Positions 44,372-53,099 of a DNA stretch of 64,000 nt are shown here, piece by piece (positions within the stretch are counted from its first letter, which is position 1; each line of letters opens with the position of its first letter). The translations under genes were made by a program, and so were the position numbers. Source of the DNA: Phycisphaerales bacterium. GTDB lineage: Bacteria; Planctomycetota; Phycisphaerae; Phycisphaerales; SM1A02. The notes under the pieces were generated by a model that was not told the DNA's origin, searched no databases, and saw only the letters and a list, made by a program, of their open reading frames with translations. The stretch is taken from the NCBI GenBank assembly GCA_022446885.1, contig JAKVBU010000008.1, positions 124,001 through 188,000 on the forward strand. The letters run 5' to 3'.

Positions 44372-44911
44372 TCAGACGCGGTCGCGCATGGTCTTGGGCG
44401 GCTGGAAGGCCAGACAGGGTTCGACCTCGATGGTGCATCTGTGCGAGTCGCGGTAGTTCTCGCTTGTCCCCTCGGTTTCAGTCGAGGCCACCGCGATGAT
44501 GCGGCGGTAGGGAACGAATGCCCGAATCTTCCGGGCTGGTAGATTCACTTCAAAATGATCTTCGCAGCACAGCATTAACTCAGCGTCATCGAACCGAGTC
44601 GGTGAGAGCAAGTTGATCGCGACGGGGGCATGCAGGAAGTTCTGCAGCAAATCGCGCAGCGTCTTGAACCGAGGATGCGATTCGAGCCGTGGTGACTTGT
44701 CATCACCCTCTTCCTCTGGGTCGGGGAACACGAGCCCCTTGACGTCGAGGGCTGGGGTCCAGTCGTCATGGCCGATGGGCTGCACGTGCCCATCTGGCGT
44801 CAGTGTGCCTTCTATCGCTGCCCGCTGGAGGGCCTGGGCTGTCATCCAGGGGGACACCTGACCCTTCACCCGGAATCGGTAGCGAGCGCTTGATTCGACG
44901 GCCGTGGCCAT
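44372..44911 (-). CDS. Protein with GYF_2/DUF4339-like N-terminal domain
   Basis: A 179-residue soluble protein. Residues about 10-55 read YRFRVKGQVSPWMTAQAL, then TPDGHVQPIGHDDWTPA, the pattern of GYF_2/DUF4339 domains that bind Pro-rich or membrane-protein tails. The C-terminal about 90 residues (RFKTLRDLLQNFLHAPVA, then KIRAFVPYRRIIAVAST) have no recognised domain. ATG 44911 is chosen over ATG 44947: GGAGG lies 8 nt upstream of 44911. Function unknown. Confidence 0.7.
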   Translation of the reverse strand: MATAVESSARYRFRVKGQVSPWMTAQALQRAAIEGTLTPDGHVQPIGHDDWTPALDVKGLVFPDPEEEGDDKSPRLESHPRFKTLRDLLQNFLHAPVAINLLSPTRFDDAELMLCCEDHFEVNLPARKIRAFVPYRRIIAVASTETEGTSENYRDSHRCTIEVEPCLAFQPPKTMRDRV

Positions 44912-44986
44912 GGGGACATCCTCCAGATCAGGTGACTTCTCCTCCATGGTGTCGCGCGCCGGCGCCGATTTTGCAAGTCGCCCCGC

Positions 44987-45004
44987 AAAAAACCCCGCTG
45001 GGGC
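44987..45004 (-). terminator. Intrinsic terminator behind the DUF1080 gene
   Basis: On the minus strand GCCCCAGCGGGG forms a short stem followed by TTTTTT, 16 nt after the stop. A longer alternative pairing CGCCCC/GGGGCG is also possible. Confidence 0.6.
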
Positions 45005-45019
45005 GGCCGTGGAAGGGGC

Positions 45020-46330
45020 TCAGGGGATCGGGCGAACCAAAACGTTGGTGAACTCGATGCCGCTTCCATGGCTCTGGAGGGCGATCGGGCCATCGCTCGC
45101 AATGCCCGGCAGATGGGCGTTCTCGATCACAGTTACGCCATTGAGCACCACTGTGAGGCGGTCTCCGCGCAGCCGGATGAAGAAACGATTCCACTGCCCG
45201 ACTTCGGCGTCTGCCGCATGGCGTGGAGTCACGCCCGCACGAACCTCCGGGGGCATTGACTGATCAGTCCGCCAACCCCACACCTCGCCCGACCCGACAG
45301 GCCAGCACCAGATGTTCACTTGGCTCTTTGACGCCCCACGCAGGTAGATCCCGCTATCGCGCTCTTCAATGCGGACAGTTTTCTGGTTGCCCGACTCGTC
45401 TCTGGCGATCGAGCCATCGGGCAGAATCACGGGGCGATCATGCGGTCCCTGAGAGTCGCCAACCCAACGCCAGTCACAGATCAGATCGAAATCCTTGAGG
45501 CTTTGGTTGGACCACAAGTCTCCACCCTTGCCGTTGTGCACGATCCGGCCCTGCGCCACGCTCCAATTGCCTTCGCGGCCGGCGGGCAACGTCCACCCAC
45601 TGAAGTCCAGCCCATTGAACAGCGGCTGAAAACCAGTGGCGTCATTGGCGGCGTCGGACCAAGGCGAGGGCTGGGCATCGCGGTGGGCGATGCGGATGTT
45701 GCGGAAGTCAATGGGGCTGCCTTCAGCCTCGAGGCAGATGTAGCCGCGGCGGGGGTTGCAGTCATAACCGCCGCTGACGACGGCGCCATTGACGGCCAGC
45801 GTGATTCGGCCATCGATGCACTCGATCCGATAGTGATTCCACTCACCTGCGCCCTTTGTTCTGGCCTCACTGGGCAGACATCTTGCCCACCCGCCCGGGT
45901 GGGGGCGATCAGGGGTCATCACAGCGCCCCAGATGGAGAAGATGTCTCCTTCACTGGTGTAGTTGGCTGTCTCAGTACCGAGCATCACTTGCACTTCAAT
46001 GGCTCGGCTGAAGGGCACGCCAAGGTGGGGGAGGGCATCGGACCACACAAAGACCCCGGCATTGCCCTTGGGCGACTCGTGGCGCCATTCCAATTCCAGC
46101 ACGAAGTCTTCGTACATACGATCGGTGCGGAGCAGGCAGGTGGGCTTGCCGGTGCACCGGATCATTCCGTCTTCGGCACGCCACGTGTCATCTGCGCCGT
46201 TGACATTGACCCAGCCGCTCAGGTCGGTGCCGTTGAACAAGTCGACAAAGGTGTCCTCTGCCACAGCGGAGGAGATGGCGCATGAGAGACCTAAAGAGAC
46301 AAGAACGGCGTGGAGCAGTGCATTGGGCAT
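45020..46330 (-). CDS. Secreted protein with two DUF1080 domains
   Basis: A 436-residue exported protein. A signal peptide (about 1-24, ending SSAVAED) is followed by two DUF1080 domains (LamG/GH16-like jelly roll; now often called 3-keto-disaccharide hydrolase) at about 27-212 and 230-434. Both have the opening F-N-G-x-D-x-S-G-W (LFNGTDLSGW and LFNGLDFSGW), and both show GDIFSIWG/VNIWCWPVG-type strands. They are common in planctomycetes and tied to glycan breakdown. The start lacks a Shine-Dalgarno but has TAGCAT 6 nt upstream. It is divergent from phosphofructokinase. Enzyme activity is inferred. Confidence 0.85.
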   Translation of the reverse strand: MPNALLHAVLVSLGLSCAISSAVAEDTFVDLFNGTDLSGWVNVNGADDTWRAEDGMIRCTGKPTCLLRTDRMYEDFVLELEWRHESPKGNAGVFVWSDALPHLGVPFSRAIEVQVMLGTETANYTSEGDIFSIWGAVMTPDRPHPGGWARCLPSEARTKGAGEWNHYRIECIDGRITLAVNGAVVSGGYDCNPRRGYICLEAEGSPIDFRNIRIAHRDAQPSPWSDAANDATGFQPLFNGLDFSGWTLPAGREGNWSVAQGRIVHNGKGGDLWSNQSLKDFDLICDWRWVGDSQGPHDRPVILPDGSIARDESGNQKTVRIEERDSGIYLRGASKSQVNIWCWPVGSGEVWGWRTDQSMPPEVRAGVTPRHAADAEVGQWNRFFIRLRGDRLTVVLNGVTVIENAHLPGIASDGPIALQSHGSGIEFTNVLVRPIP

Positions 46331-46336
46331 GGTTGG

Positions 46337-46342
46337 ATGCTA
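46337..46342 (-). promoter_or_regulatory. Candidate leaderless -10 element for the DUF1080 gene
   Basis: Minus-strand TAGCAT is followed by exactly 6 nt and ATG 46330; no Shine-Dalgarno. Confidence 0.5.
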
Positions 46343-46364
46343 GCGGCGCGACGTTCACTGGTGC

Positions 46365-46370
46365 TAGTGT
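46365..46370 (+). promoter_or_regulatory. Candidate leaderless -10 element for phosphofructokinase
   Basis: TAGTGT is followed by exactly 6 nt and ATG 46377; no Shine-Dalgarno. It is divergent from the TAGCAT element at 46337-46342. Confidence 0.5.
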
Positions 46371-46376
46371 TCGCCC

Positions 46377-47660
46377 ATGGCAGATCGAATCGGTGTACTG
46401 ATGGGTGGCGGCCCCGCCCCGGGCGTCAACAGCGTCATCGCAGCGGCGACGATACGGGCCCGGCTGGAAGGGCTGGACGTCGTAGGGATCCACGGCGGAT
46501 ACGAGGGTCTCATGACCGGGTCACCTGAGCACGAGTTGCTTCAGATCGATCGGGTCAGCCGGATCCACTTTCGTGGCGGGTGCATTCTGGGCACGTCCCG
46601 AGCCAATCCCACAAGCAGCCCCGAGACGCTCGATCAAACTGTTCGATCGCTTCGAGCACTCGGCGTGGACCGCTTGCTCACGATCGGCGGTGACGACACG
46701 GCGACATCCGCATTCCGGGTCTCACAGGCCGCTGGCGATGGCCTACGCGTCGCCCACGTTCCCAAGACCATCGACAACGATCTGGATCTCCCCGCTGACA
46801 TCGACACCTTCGGCTACGAGACGGCTCGCAGCGTGGGCGTGCAGATCGTGCAGAACCTCATGGTCGATGCCAGAACAACCTCCAGGTGGTACATCGTCAT
46901 CGCGATGGGTCGGAAGGCGGGCCACCTGGCGCTGGGCATCGGCAAGGCGGCCGGGGCCACGCTGACCGTCATCCCCGAGGAGTACGCAGGGGGCCAGGTC
47001 ACGCTGGATTCGGTCGCCGACACCATTGTCGGGTCGATCATCAAGCGGGCCTCCGAGGGCCGCAATGACGGTGTGGCGATCATCGCCGAGGGGGTCTGCC
47101 TCTCAATCGACCAGTCAACTATGGCAGGTCTGGGGCACATCGAGCATGACGCCCACGGGCACGTACGTGCCGCTGAGCTTGATTTGGGCGGTATGTTGCG
47201 AGCGGAAGTTCGACGCCGCCTTGAGGCCATTGGCGGCGAGGCAACGATCGTCTCAAAAAACCTCGGGTATGAGTTGCGCTGCGCCGATCCGGTGCCCGCC
47301 GACATGGAGTACACCCGCGATCTGGGCTACTGCGGCGCCAAGTTTCTGATCGAGGGCGGAGACAGTGCGGTGATCACCATGCAGCGAGGTCACTTCAAAC
47401 CCATACCGCTGGCGTCGATGTTTGACGAGGCGGTCGGCCACATGCGAGTTCGAACAGTTGACGTGACGTCAAGCAGATATGCCATCGCACGTCGCTACAT
47501 GATCCGTATTCGTCGCGATGATCTCGCGGACGACAGCCAGGTGGCGGAGATGGCGGCACGAACGAACCTCACGCCCGAGGCGTTCAAGGCGAGATTCGCT
47601 TCCGTCGTTGAGAATGAACCACCACCGATGAACTTCCGTGAATCGCTGGTGTGCAGTTGA
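46377..47660 (+). CDS. pfp: 6-phosphofructokinase, pyrophosphate-dependent type
   Basis: A 427-residue glycolytic kinase making fructose 1,6-bisphosphate. The phosphate-donor site reads GGDDT (104-108) and PKTIDND (129-135). An Asp at the second position of GGDD and a Lys before TIDND are the established marks of pyrophosphate-dependent enzymes, where ATP enzymes have GGDG and GTIDND. Substrate residues in YETARSVG and MGRKAGHLALG, then PEEY, complete the site. With PPi as donor the step is reversible, so it can serve glycolysis and gluconeogenesis. Probably transcribed alone, divergent from the DUF1080 gene. Confidence 0.92.
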   Translation: MADRIGVLMGGGPAPGVNSVIAAATIRARLEGLDVVGIHGGYEGLMTGSPEHELLQIDRVSRIHFRGGCILGTSRANPTSSPETLDQTVRSLRALGVDRLLTIGGDDTATSAFRVSQAAGDGLRVAHVPKTIDNDLDLPADIDTFGYETARSVGVQIVQNLMVDARTTSRWYIVIAMGRKAGHLALGIGKAAGATLTVIPEEYAGGQVTLDSVADTIVGSIIKRASEGRNDGVAIIAEGVCLSIDQSTMAGLGHIEHDAHGHVRAAELDLGGMLRAEVRRRLEAIGGEATIVSKNLGYELRCADPVPADMEYTRDLGYCGAKFLIEGGDSAVITMQRGHFKPIPLASMFDEAVGHMRVRTVDVTSSRYAIARRYMIRIRRDDLADDSQVAEMAARTNLTPEAFKARFASVVENEPPPMNFRESLVCS

Positions 47661-47673
47661 GTCCGCTGGGGCC

Positions 47674-48180
47674 TCACCAATCACCTGCGTAACTCGCATC
47701 AAAGGGCAGGCCGTCTCGAACGGCCAGTTCATGGAGCCGCCGGGCAAGTTGCCGCAGGTGCAGCGCATCATGGGCAGTCCAGGCCGCCATGAGGTCGCCC
47801 CCTGACATGGATCCGAAGCGAGGATGTGTCTTGATGGTGCCCATCGCTTCCACGTCGAGCGTTCGCAGCCACTTGACGGAACTCGCTCGCGCCTGAGAGA
47901 ACGACTCAAGCGTCGCTGGGACATCTGCCCAGTTGCCCTGCTCGACCGCGGCGTCGGGGTCTATTGGGTCCCATGCCTGTCGCGGGTTCTCCAGCAATCG
48001 TGCCAGACGGGGGCCGAAGTCCTGTCGTTCTTCGCAGAGCAGATGTCCCATGATCTGGGTGGCGCACCAGCCTCCGTGATCTGGGGACCAATGCAGATCG
48101 GCCTCGTCGAACAGGTTCAGCAGGGGCCCCAGCATTGCGGGGAAGGCCTCCAGGCGATCGATCAGGCGAGAGAGATCCAT
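47674..48180 (-). CDS. DinB-like four-helix metal-binding protein
   Basis: A 168-residue protein of the DinB_2/YfiT-like superfamily (not the polymerase DinB). The helical bundle has DLHWSPDHGGWCATQIMGHLLCEERQDF in pieces, and a late metal-ligand pattern TAHDALHLRQLARRLHEL (HxxxH). Members use a bound metal in thiol transfer, often with mycothiol or bacillithiol, but the thiol here is unknown. ATG 48180 lies 4 nt after the kinase stop, so both are probably in one operon; a longer frame starts at 48210 inside the kinase gene. Confidence 0.8.
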   Translation of the reverse strand: MDLSRLIDRLEAFPAMLGPLLNLFDEADLHWSPDHGGWCATQIMGHLLCEERQDFGPRLARLLENPRQAWDPIDPDAAVEQGNWADVPATLESFSQARASSVKWLRTLDVEAMGTIKTHPRFGSMSGGDLMAAWTAHDALHLRQLARRLHELAVRDGLPFDASYAGDW

Positions 48181-48184
48181 GCGA

Positions 48185-48928
48185 TCAGCGAGACCAGTCG
48201 AAGGTGTCAAGGTGACGACGCAACGCCGAAGCAGTCGGGAATCGTTCGATGATCCGGTCTTTGCGTAGTCCGCGAAGAATGGTCTTCAGTTCCACGGGCA
48301 GTTGGGCGTAACGCGACCGGCCACCGACCACGTCGAGCAGAATCTTGACCAACTCGCAGATGTCGGCTCGGCGCTGGGCCGCAGTCGGCCGGCCCCAATG
48401 GAACAGGTCGAGCACCTTTACCTCGAAGTGGATCCCTCGTCTACGCACCAGCACGTTTCCCCAGTGCAAATCGCCGTGGTACTCCCCCGCATCGTGGATC
48501 TCTTCCAGGCCCCTGGTAAGTGCATGCAGTAGATGCAGAGCGGAAACAGGATCCATCTGCCCGCCGCGACGGCGAACGAATCGATCGAGCACTTCCCCTT
48601 CCACATACTCACTGACCATGCAGGTGAGCCACTGGTTTCGCCAGCGCAGTCGCTCCGTGTGGTGGTAGTCAATGACTATGGCGCAGTGACGGAGCCGTTC
48701 GAGTTTGCGGGCGTAGCGGGTCAGCACGCGGTCACGGGGGTTGCGATCGGGCCGGAAAACCTTGACCGCACGGATGGCGTCGGTTCGTCGTTCCCGCACC
48801 TTGTAGACCTCGCCTTCCCACCCGGAACCAAGCAGGTCTTCAACGACATAGGTGCTGCCAATAACTCGACCGGGCTGCAGATTCAGTTCAGGGGCTTGTT
48901 CAACGGTGACGGGCATCGGATCGCGCAT
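48185..48928 (-). CDS. Serine/threonine protein kinase, short soluble form
   Basis: A 247-residue kinase domain with no membrane helix. The Gly loop GSGWEG is at 34-39, the ATP Lys is in AVKVF (Lys56), the catalytic loop HGDLHWGN at 151-158 (Asp153, Asn158; HGD instead of HRD), and the DFG position reads DLF (174-176). The C-terminal lobe is compact. Lys, both Asp and Asn are present, so activity is plausible, although the DFG change is unusual. GAGG lies 5 nt before ATG 48928, supporting that start. It is followed by the DinB-like gene and preceded by the FG-GAP gene. Confidence 0.8.
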   Translation of the reverse strand: MRDPMPVTVEQAPELNLQPGRVIGSTYVVEDLLGSGWEGEVYKVRERRTDAIRAVKVFRPDRNPRDRVLTRYARKLERLRHCAIVIDYHHTERLRWRNQWLTCMVSEYVEGEVLDRFVRRRGGQMDPVSALHLLHALTRGLEEIHDAGEYHGDLHWGNVLVRRRGIHFEVKVLDLFHWGRPTAAQRRADICELVKILLDVVGGRSRYAQLPVELKTILRGLRKDRIIERFPTASALRRHLDTFDWSR

Positions 48929-49017
48929 TCTACCTCGGCCCGAAGCAAACCACGGTGGCATCGTGCCCATTTGTCAGAGGCACGCCCGTGGCCACCACAA
49001 GTCAAACCACTCATTCT

Positions 49018-50370
49018 TCAGGGTGTGGAACAATCACCCCAACGTGCGATCACGAGCAGGATGTCATCGACGCCAACATGCCCGTCTTGGGTCACATCGC
49101 CCCCGCAATCAGGGCAAGCGCCCCACTGGGCGATGATGGTGAGGATGTCATCCACACCGACGGTTTGATCCGCGTTGGTATCTCCGGGGCAGGGGGCAGC
49201 AAAGGGCGTGATGAGCACACGTCCACTTCGCGGCGTCGAGTCATATCTCGGGCATCCGACCACAGCCGTGTTCTGCCACAGCCCGACGGCGTAGCCCATC
49301 TGCGAGCCATCCTGCGGTGGGGGCGGGAATGCTGTGCCCACTGGATGCCAATTGCCGTCCTGGCGTACGAGCCGGTAGGCAGCGCCAGCCACCGGCCCGG
49401 AGGCGCTATTGAAGATGGCGCCTACCAGCAGTCGATCGCCTTGCAGCGCTACCGAGTAGCCGAACTCGCCACCAATGAGATCCGGCGGCGAGATGGTCGA
49501 TTCCAGCTGGGGTCCCTCAGGCGTGAGCGTCCAGGTGACGACTTCGCCGATGTCCTCTTCCTCACTGGGCCCGTCAGCCAGAATGGCCCCAGCGACCAAG
49601 CGGTTGCCGTCCAAGGCGATGTCGTAGCCCAGGTAGTCGCCCGGGCCGGGGTCGGGATGGGTCAGGCGGGCTTCCAACAGCCAGCCGCTTTCGGGGCTGT
49701 ATCGCCAGAGATAGACGCAGCCGGCCGCGGGAATGCCGTCAACCGCCTCGAGGTTGGCGCCAAATGCCACGCGGTCGCCGTGCACCGCGACGCTTCGCCC
49801 CCCCCAGCCAAACTGGCCGCCGACCGAGGGCACGAGGTGGGCTTCGTGCATCCACTGGGCTTCATCAAATCGATACACATGGGCGGCGCCCGCGTCGGTA
49901 TCTGCCGTGTCGTCTAGTTGAGCGCCCACCACGAGCAGATCGCCGTGCATGGCGACGCTTGTGCCGAACCGCGTTCCTGCAAACTGGGCTGGGACATCTA
50001 CTGTGCCCGTCAGAACACAGGCGCCATGGGCGGCCAACAGCAGATGCACCTGCTCCCTGCCGGGGCAGGCGATGGCACCTCGACCGACATCCAAGGTGAT
50101 GTCGCTGCCGAATTCATCCCATGCGGTCAGGTCGAAGGGGGTTACCGGGCCGATGGGTTGCCAGTTGTCGCCGAATCGGAAGAAGGCCTCCACGTTGCCC
50201 GCCCGGTAGCCATTGAGGTCATGCTCTGGAGCCCCCACGAGCAGGAGATTCTCTTCGATCGCCACTGCCCGACCGAAGCCCGCGCCTTCAATGGGATTGG
50301 GCGGCGCGATCCAGGCCCCACCGGGCGGGTTCAGGGCGACGGTCAACAGGCTCGTGAGCAACAGGGGCAC
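49018..50370 (-). CDS. Secreted FG-GAP-type seven-repeat protein with dockerin-like tail
   Basis: A 450-residue protein from GTG 50370 (GAGG about 10 nt upstream) beginning with a short hydrophobic signal (PLLLTSLLTVAL). Seven repeats of the pattern F/LG-x-VA-x-x-GD-x-LLVGA follow (for example FGTSVAMHGDLLVVGAQ, FGYSVALQGDRLLVGAI), so a seven-bladed propeller is likely. Two EF-hand-like loops close the protein (GDTNADQTVGVDDILTII, then GDVTQDGHVGVDDILLVI, ending WGDC). A longer frame starts at ATG 50439 with no ribosome site. FG-GAP propellers bind ligands or calcium in adhesins; the ligand is unknown. Confidence 0.78.
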   Translation of the reverse strand: MPLLLTSLLTVALNPPGGAWIAPPNPIEGAGFGRAVAIEENLLLVGAPEHDLNGYRAGNVEAFFRFGDNWQPIGPVTPFDLTAWDEFGSDITLDVGRGAIACPGREQVHLLLAAHGACVLTGTVDVPAQFAGTRFGTSVAMHGDLLVVGAQLDDTADTDAGAAHVYRFDEAQWMHEAHLVPSVGGQFGWGGRSVAVHGDRVAFGANLEAVDGIPAAGCVYLWRYSPESGWLLEARLTHPDPGPGDYLGYDIALDGNRLVAGAILADGPSEEEDIGEVVTWTLTPEGPQLESTISPPDLIGGEFGYSVALQGDRLLVGAIFNSASGPVAGAAYRLVRQDGNWHPVGTAFPPPPQDGSQMGYAVGLWQNTAVVGCPRYDSTPRSGRVLITPFAAPCPGDTNADQTVGVDDILTIIAQWGACPDCGGDVTQDGHVGVDDILLVIARWGDCSTP

Positions 50371-50484
50371 CCCTTCAGCCTCGCCGCACCCACGCGCTGA
50401 CGCAAGGCGAAATCTCCAAGGATGGTATGCCCTGGGCATTGGGGGGCGAAATCCAAGCGCCTCCAGCGATACAGTGGTGCATTC

Positions 50485-51546
50485 ATGGACAGCTCACTCT
50501 TCAAGAAACTGTGCGAGACTCCGGGCGTACCTGGCCGTGAAGAGCGGGTTCGGGGTCTCATCAAGCGGACGATCAAGGGCCTCTTCGACGAGGTCCGTAC
50601 AGATGCACTGGGCTCACTCATCTGCACCCGCAGCCCACGTGGCTCCCGATCGAAGGCACCCACCCGCGTGCTGATCTGTGCCCACATGGATGAGATCGGG
50701 TTCTATGTTCGCCATGTAGACGATCAGGGATTCGTCTGGGTCAACCCGGCTGGTGGCTTCGATCCCCGCAACCTGTTCTCAAGGCGAGTGCTGGTGTGCA
50801 CAGCCAAGGAGGATCTGGTCGGGGTGATGAACCCCGGCGGGAAGCCCATCCACATCTCCTCGCCCGAAGAGCGGAAGAAGATTCCCGAGCCGCTGGAATT
50901 CTGCATCGATCTGGGCATGAAGGCAGCCGCGGTGAAGCGGAAGGTGAAGATTGGCGATTTCGTGGTCATGCACGAGCCCTTTGTCGAGATGCCAGAGGCG
51001 TTCGTGTCCAAGGCGATCGACAATCGACTGGCCTGTTTCACGGCCATCGAGGCCCTGCGGGCGATCGAGAAGGCCCGTGGTAAGGCGGGGCATCACGCCT
51101 GCGAGATTGTGGTGGCCTTCACGACGCAGGAGGAAGTCGGGCTTCGTGGGGCGCTGGCCGCGGCCCAGTCTGTTGATGCGGATCTGGGGATCGGCCTCGA
51201 CACCACGCTCTGCTGCGATACACCCGGGGTGCCCAGTGTCGATCGAGTGACGAGTTTCGGAGGTGGGGCGGGTGTGATGTTCATGGACTCTTCCATGATT
51301 GCAGATCAGGCACTCGCCGAAGATCTTTGCAGTGTGGCTCGCAAGCGCAAGATCCAGCATCAACGCTGCATTCTCCCTCGTGGGGGACAGGACGGCGCCG
51401 CCATTCAGCGCTCCGGCCACGGTGTTCGCACGGCGGCGCTGGTCTGCGGTACCAGATACATCCACACCGTCACGGAAATGTGCGCTCGCAAGGATCTTCA
51501 GGCAACGATAGATCTACTCGCCGCTTGGCTACGAACTGTCAAGTAG
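50485..51546 (+). CDS. M42-family metallo-aminopeptidase (glucanase/FrvX-like)
   Basis: A 353-residue cytosolic peptidase. The two-metal site is complete: His67 (AHMDEIG), Asp179 (AIDNRLAC), Glu216-Glu217 (TTQEEVGLRGA), Asp239 (GIGLDTTLCCD) and His327 (YIHTVTE). M42 enzymes remove N-terminal residues from peptides and form large dodecameric shells. ATG 50485 is used; a TACAGT hexamer ends 9 nt upstream, and no Shine-Dalgarno is seen. It is divergent from the FG-GAP gene. Confidence 0.92.
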   Translation: MDSSLFKKLCETPGVPGREERVRGLIKRTIKGLFDEVRTDALGSLICTRSPRGSRSKAPTRVLICAHMDEIGFYVRHVDDQGFVWVNPAGGFDPRNLFSRRVLVCTAKEDLVGVMNPGGKPIHISSPEERKKIPEPLEFCIDLGMKAAAVKRKVKIGDFVVMHEPFVEMPEAFVSKAIDNRLACFTAIEALRAIEKARGKAGHHACEIVVAFTTQEEVGLRGALAAAQSVDADLGIGLDTTLCCDTPGVPSVDRVTSFGGGAGVMFMDSSMIADQALAEDLCSVARKRKIQHQRCILPRGGQDGAAIQRSGHGVRTAALVCGTRYIHTVTEMCARKDLQATIDLLAAWLRTVK

Positions 51547-51601
51547 GTAGAACAGAGTCGGCAAGATTCACAGATAAGGCAAGGCTCAAGGACAGCCCAC
51601 T

Positions 51602-52207
51602 ATGCAACGATTCCTCACAGGAATGACCCTCATCGCCGCCATGGCCATCGGCACGACGCTGGCCACTGCCGGCGCTCGAACGGCGAAGGTCGAGTCATGG
51701 AAGTTGGATCCGGTGCATTGCATGGCGCTCTTCAGGGTGCACCATGCCGGTGCCGGCCAGTTCTGGGGCCGGTTCAATGATGTCTCCGGAACTGTGCAAT
51801 ACGCCCGCGACGATAGCGATGCGCCGGAGTTTGATGTCACGGTGAAGACCTCAAGCATCGACACCGGAACCGCCAAGCTCGATCGCAATCTTCAGGGCCC
51901 CGACTTCTTCAACGCCAGGGAGTTTGAGACCATGACGTTCAAGAGCACTGGCGGTGAGCGTCTGGGCGAGAAGAAGTGGAAGATCACAGGCGATCTGACG
52001 TTGCTGGGCAAGACCGAGCCGGTCGAGGTGGAGGTGGAAACCACCGGCGTGATCGGCAATCCGGTGGTCGCCAAGGCCGGGTGGGAGGCCATCTTCACGA
52101 TCTACCGCAGCGACTTCGGCATGAACTGGGGCGTGGACAATGGCGCCCTGGGCGACGAGGTCAAGTTGATCATTGGTCTCGAGGGTGATACCGGACCGGG
52201 CGCCTGA
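51602..52207 (+). CDS. YceI-family periplasmic lipid-binding protein
   Basis: A 201-residue exported protein. A signal peptide (about 1-24) is followed by the YceI lipocalin-like barrel: SWKLDPVHCMALFRVHHAG, then FDVTVKTSSIDTG, NAREFETMTFKST, WKITGDLTLLGKTEPVEVEV in two parts, and YRSDFGMNWG. YceI proteins bind isoprenoid lipids in the periplasm. AAGGA lies 9 nt before ATG 51602. One nucleotide separates its stop from the next gene, so the three genes to 54481 form an operon. Confidence 0.93.
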   Translation: MQRFLTGMTLIAAMAIGTTLATAGARTAKVESWKLDPVHCMALFRVHHAGAGQFWGRFNDVSGTVQYARDDSDAPEFDVTVKTSSIDTGTAKLDRNLQGPDFFNAREFETMTFKSTGGERLGEKKWKITGDLTLLGKTEPVEVEVETTGVIGNPVVAKAGWEAIFTIYRSDFGMNWGVDNGALGDEVKLIIGLEGDTGPGA

Positions 52208-52208
52208 G

Positions 52209-53099
52209 ATGATTTCCACTGCGCTATATGCCGTCGGGATTCCGCTGGCTGTGTCCGGAGGCGTCTTGGCGACAACGCTCTTGGTTCCGAGGCTGCGAAC
52301 TCGTGGGGCCTTGATCGATGGAACGCTTGCGGCGTGTCTGGCAGGCGCTGCGATGTTGTCCTTCGTTCTTGAGAAGGGGATGCAGATACCGCACAGCGAT
52401 GAGTGGCAGAAGTGGCTGATCACATCCTGGGTGCTGTTAATCGCTGCGGGTGCTGGCATGCTGGCTTCATGGGCATCAACAATTCGTATCGCACCTTTGG
52501 GCGGTTGGGTGATAGCCGCAGGTTTGGGCGCCTCCGCGGCGATTTGGTTGGAACTGCCCGGCCTCGACACTGCGGGCGATCGTGTCACGTTCGGTCTCAT
52601 GCTTGGGCTCACCGTGCTCGTGGTGCAGCAGGCGGTGGCGACAGGGCGTGAACTGATTTTTTGCATCGGGCTCTGGGCGATCGGGGCGTCACTTTCGCTG
52701 ACGCTCCTCGAGGGTGGAAACCTCACGCTGCCACCGGTGGCGGGGGCCCTGAGCGCAACTGCCGCAGCGGCGGCAGTGCTCCTGGCCATCACGTCCGGCG
52801 GGGCTCCTGCCCGGCGAGTCGGCGTCGGAACTGCGACGGCTGCAGGCACGGCGTTCGTTTTCCTCATCGTCCTCGGGCAGAAGTACGACTACAGCGTCGA
52901 TGGCATCGCTGACTGGCGATGGTGGCTGCCACTGACGGGCTTGGGCGCTTTGCTGCTGCTGCCGGCGGCCGTCCACAAGTCGAGCAGCAAGCGCCGCGCA
53001 CCTTGGCTGATGCCGCTGATGCTGGTGGTGCTGCCAAGCGTGCCGTCGATCATCCTTGCCCTCAAGGCACTGGCCACGGCGTCGCCGGACGGGTATTGA
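52209..53099 (+). CDS. Multi-pass membrane protein of unknown function
   Basis: A 296-residue hydrophobic protein with about eight membrane segments and no charged catalytic motif. The frame is open 12 codons before ATG 52209 but that part lies in yceI. It begins 1 nt after the YceI stop and its own stop overlaps the next start (TTGA), so it is tightly coupled to YceI and the peptide transporter. No family was recognised. Confidence 0.75.
   Translation: MISTALYAVGIPLAVSGGVLATTLLVPRLRTRGALIDGTLAACLAGAAMLSFVLEKGMQIPHSDEWQKWLITSWVLLIAAGAGMLASWASTIRIAPLGGWVIAAGLGASAAIWLELPGLDTAGDRVTFGLMLGLTVLVVQQAVATGRELIFCIGLWAIGASLSLTLLEGGNLTLPPVAGALSATAAAAAVLLAITSGGAPARRVGVGTATAAGTAFVFLIVLGQKYDYSVDGIADWRWWLPLTGLGALLLLPAAVHKSSSKRRAPWLMPLMLVVLPSVPSIILALKALATASPDGY

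Noticed and set aside
50371-50439. ATG 50439 start for the FG-GAP protein
   Set aside because: No ribosome site and it puts a charged, non-signal stretch before the hydrophobic segment; GTG 50370 has GAGG upstream. Not excluded.
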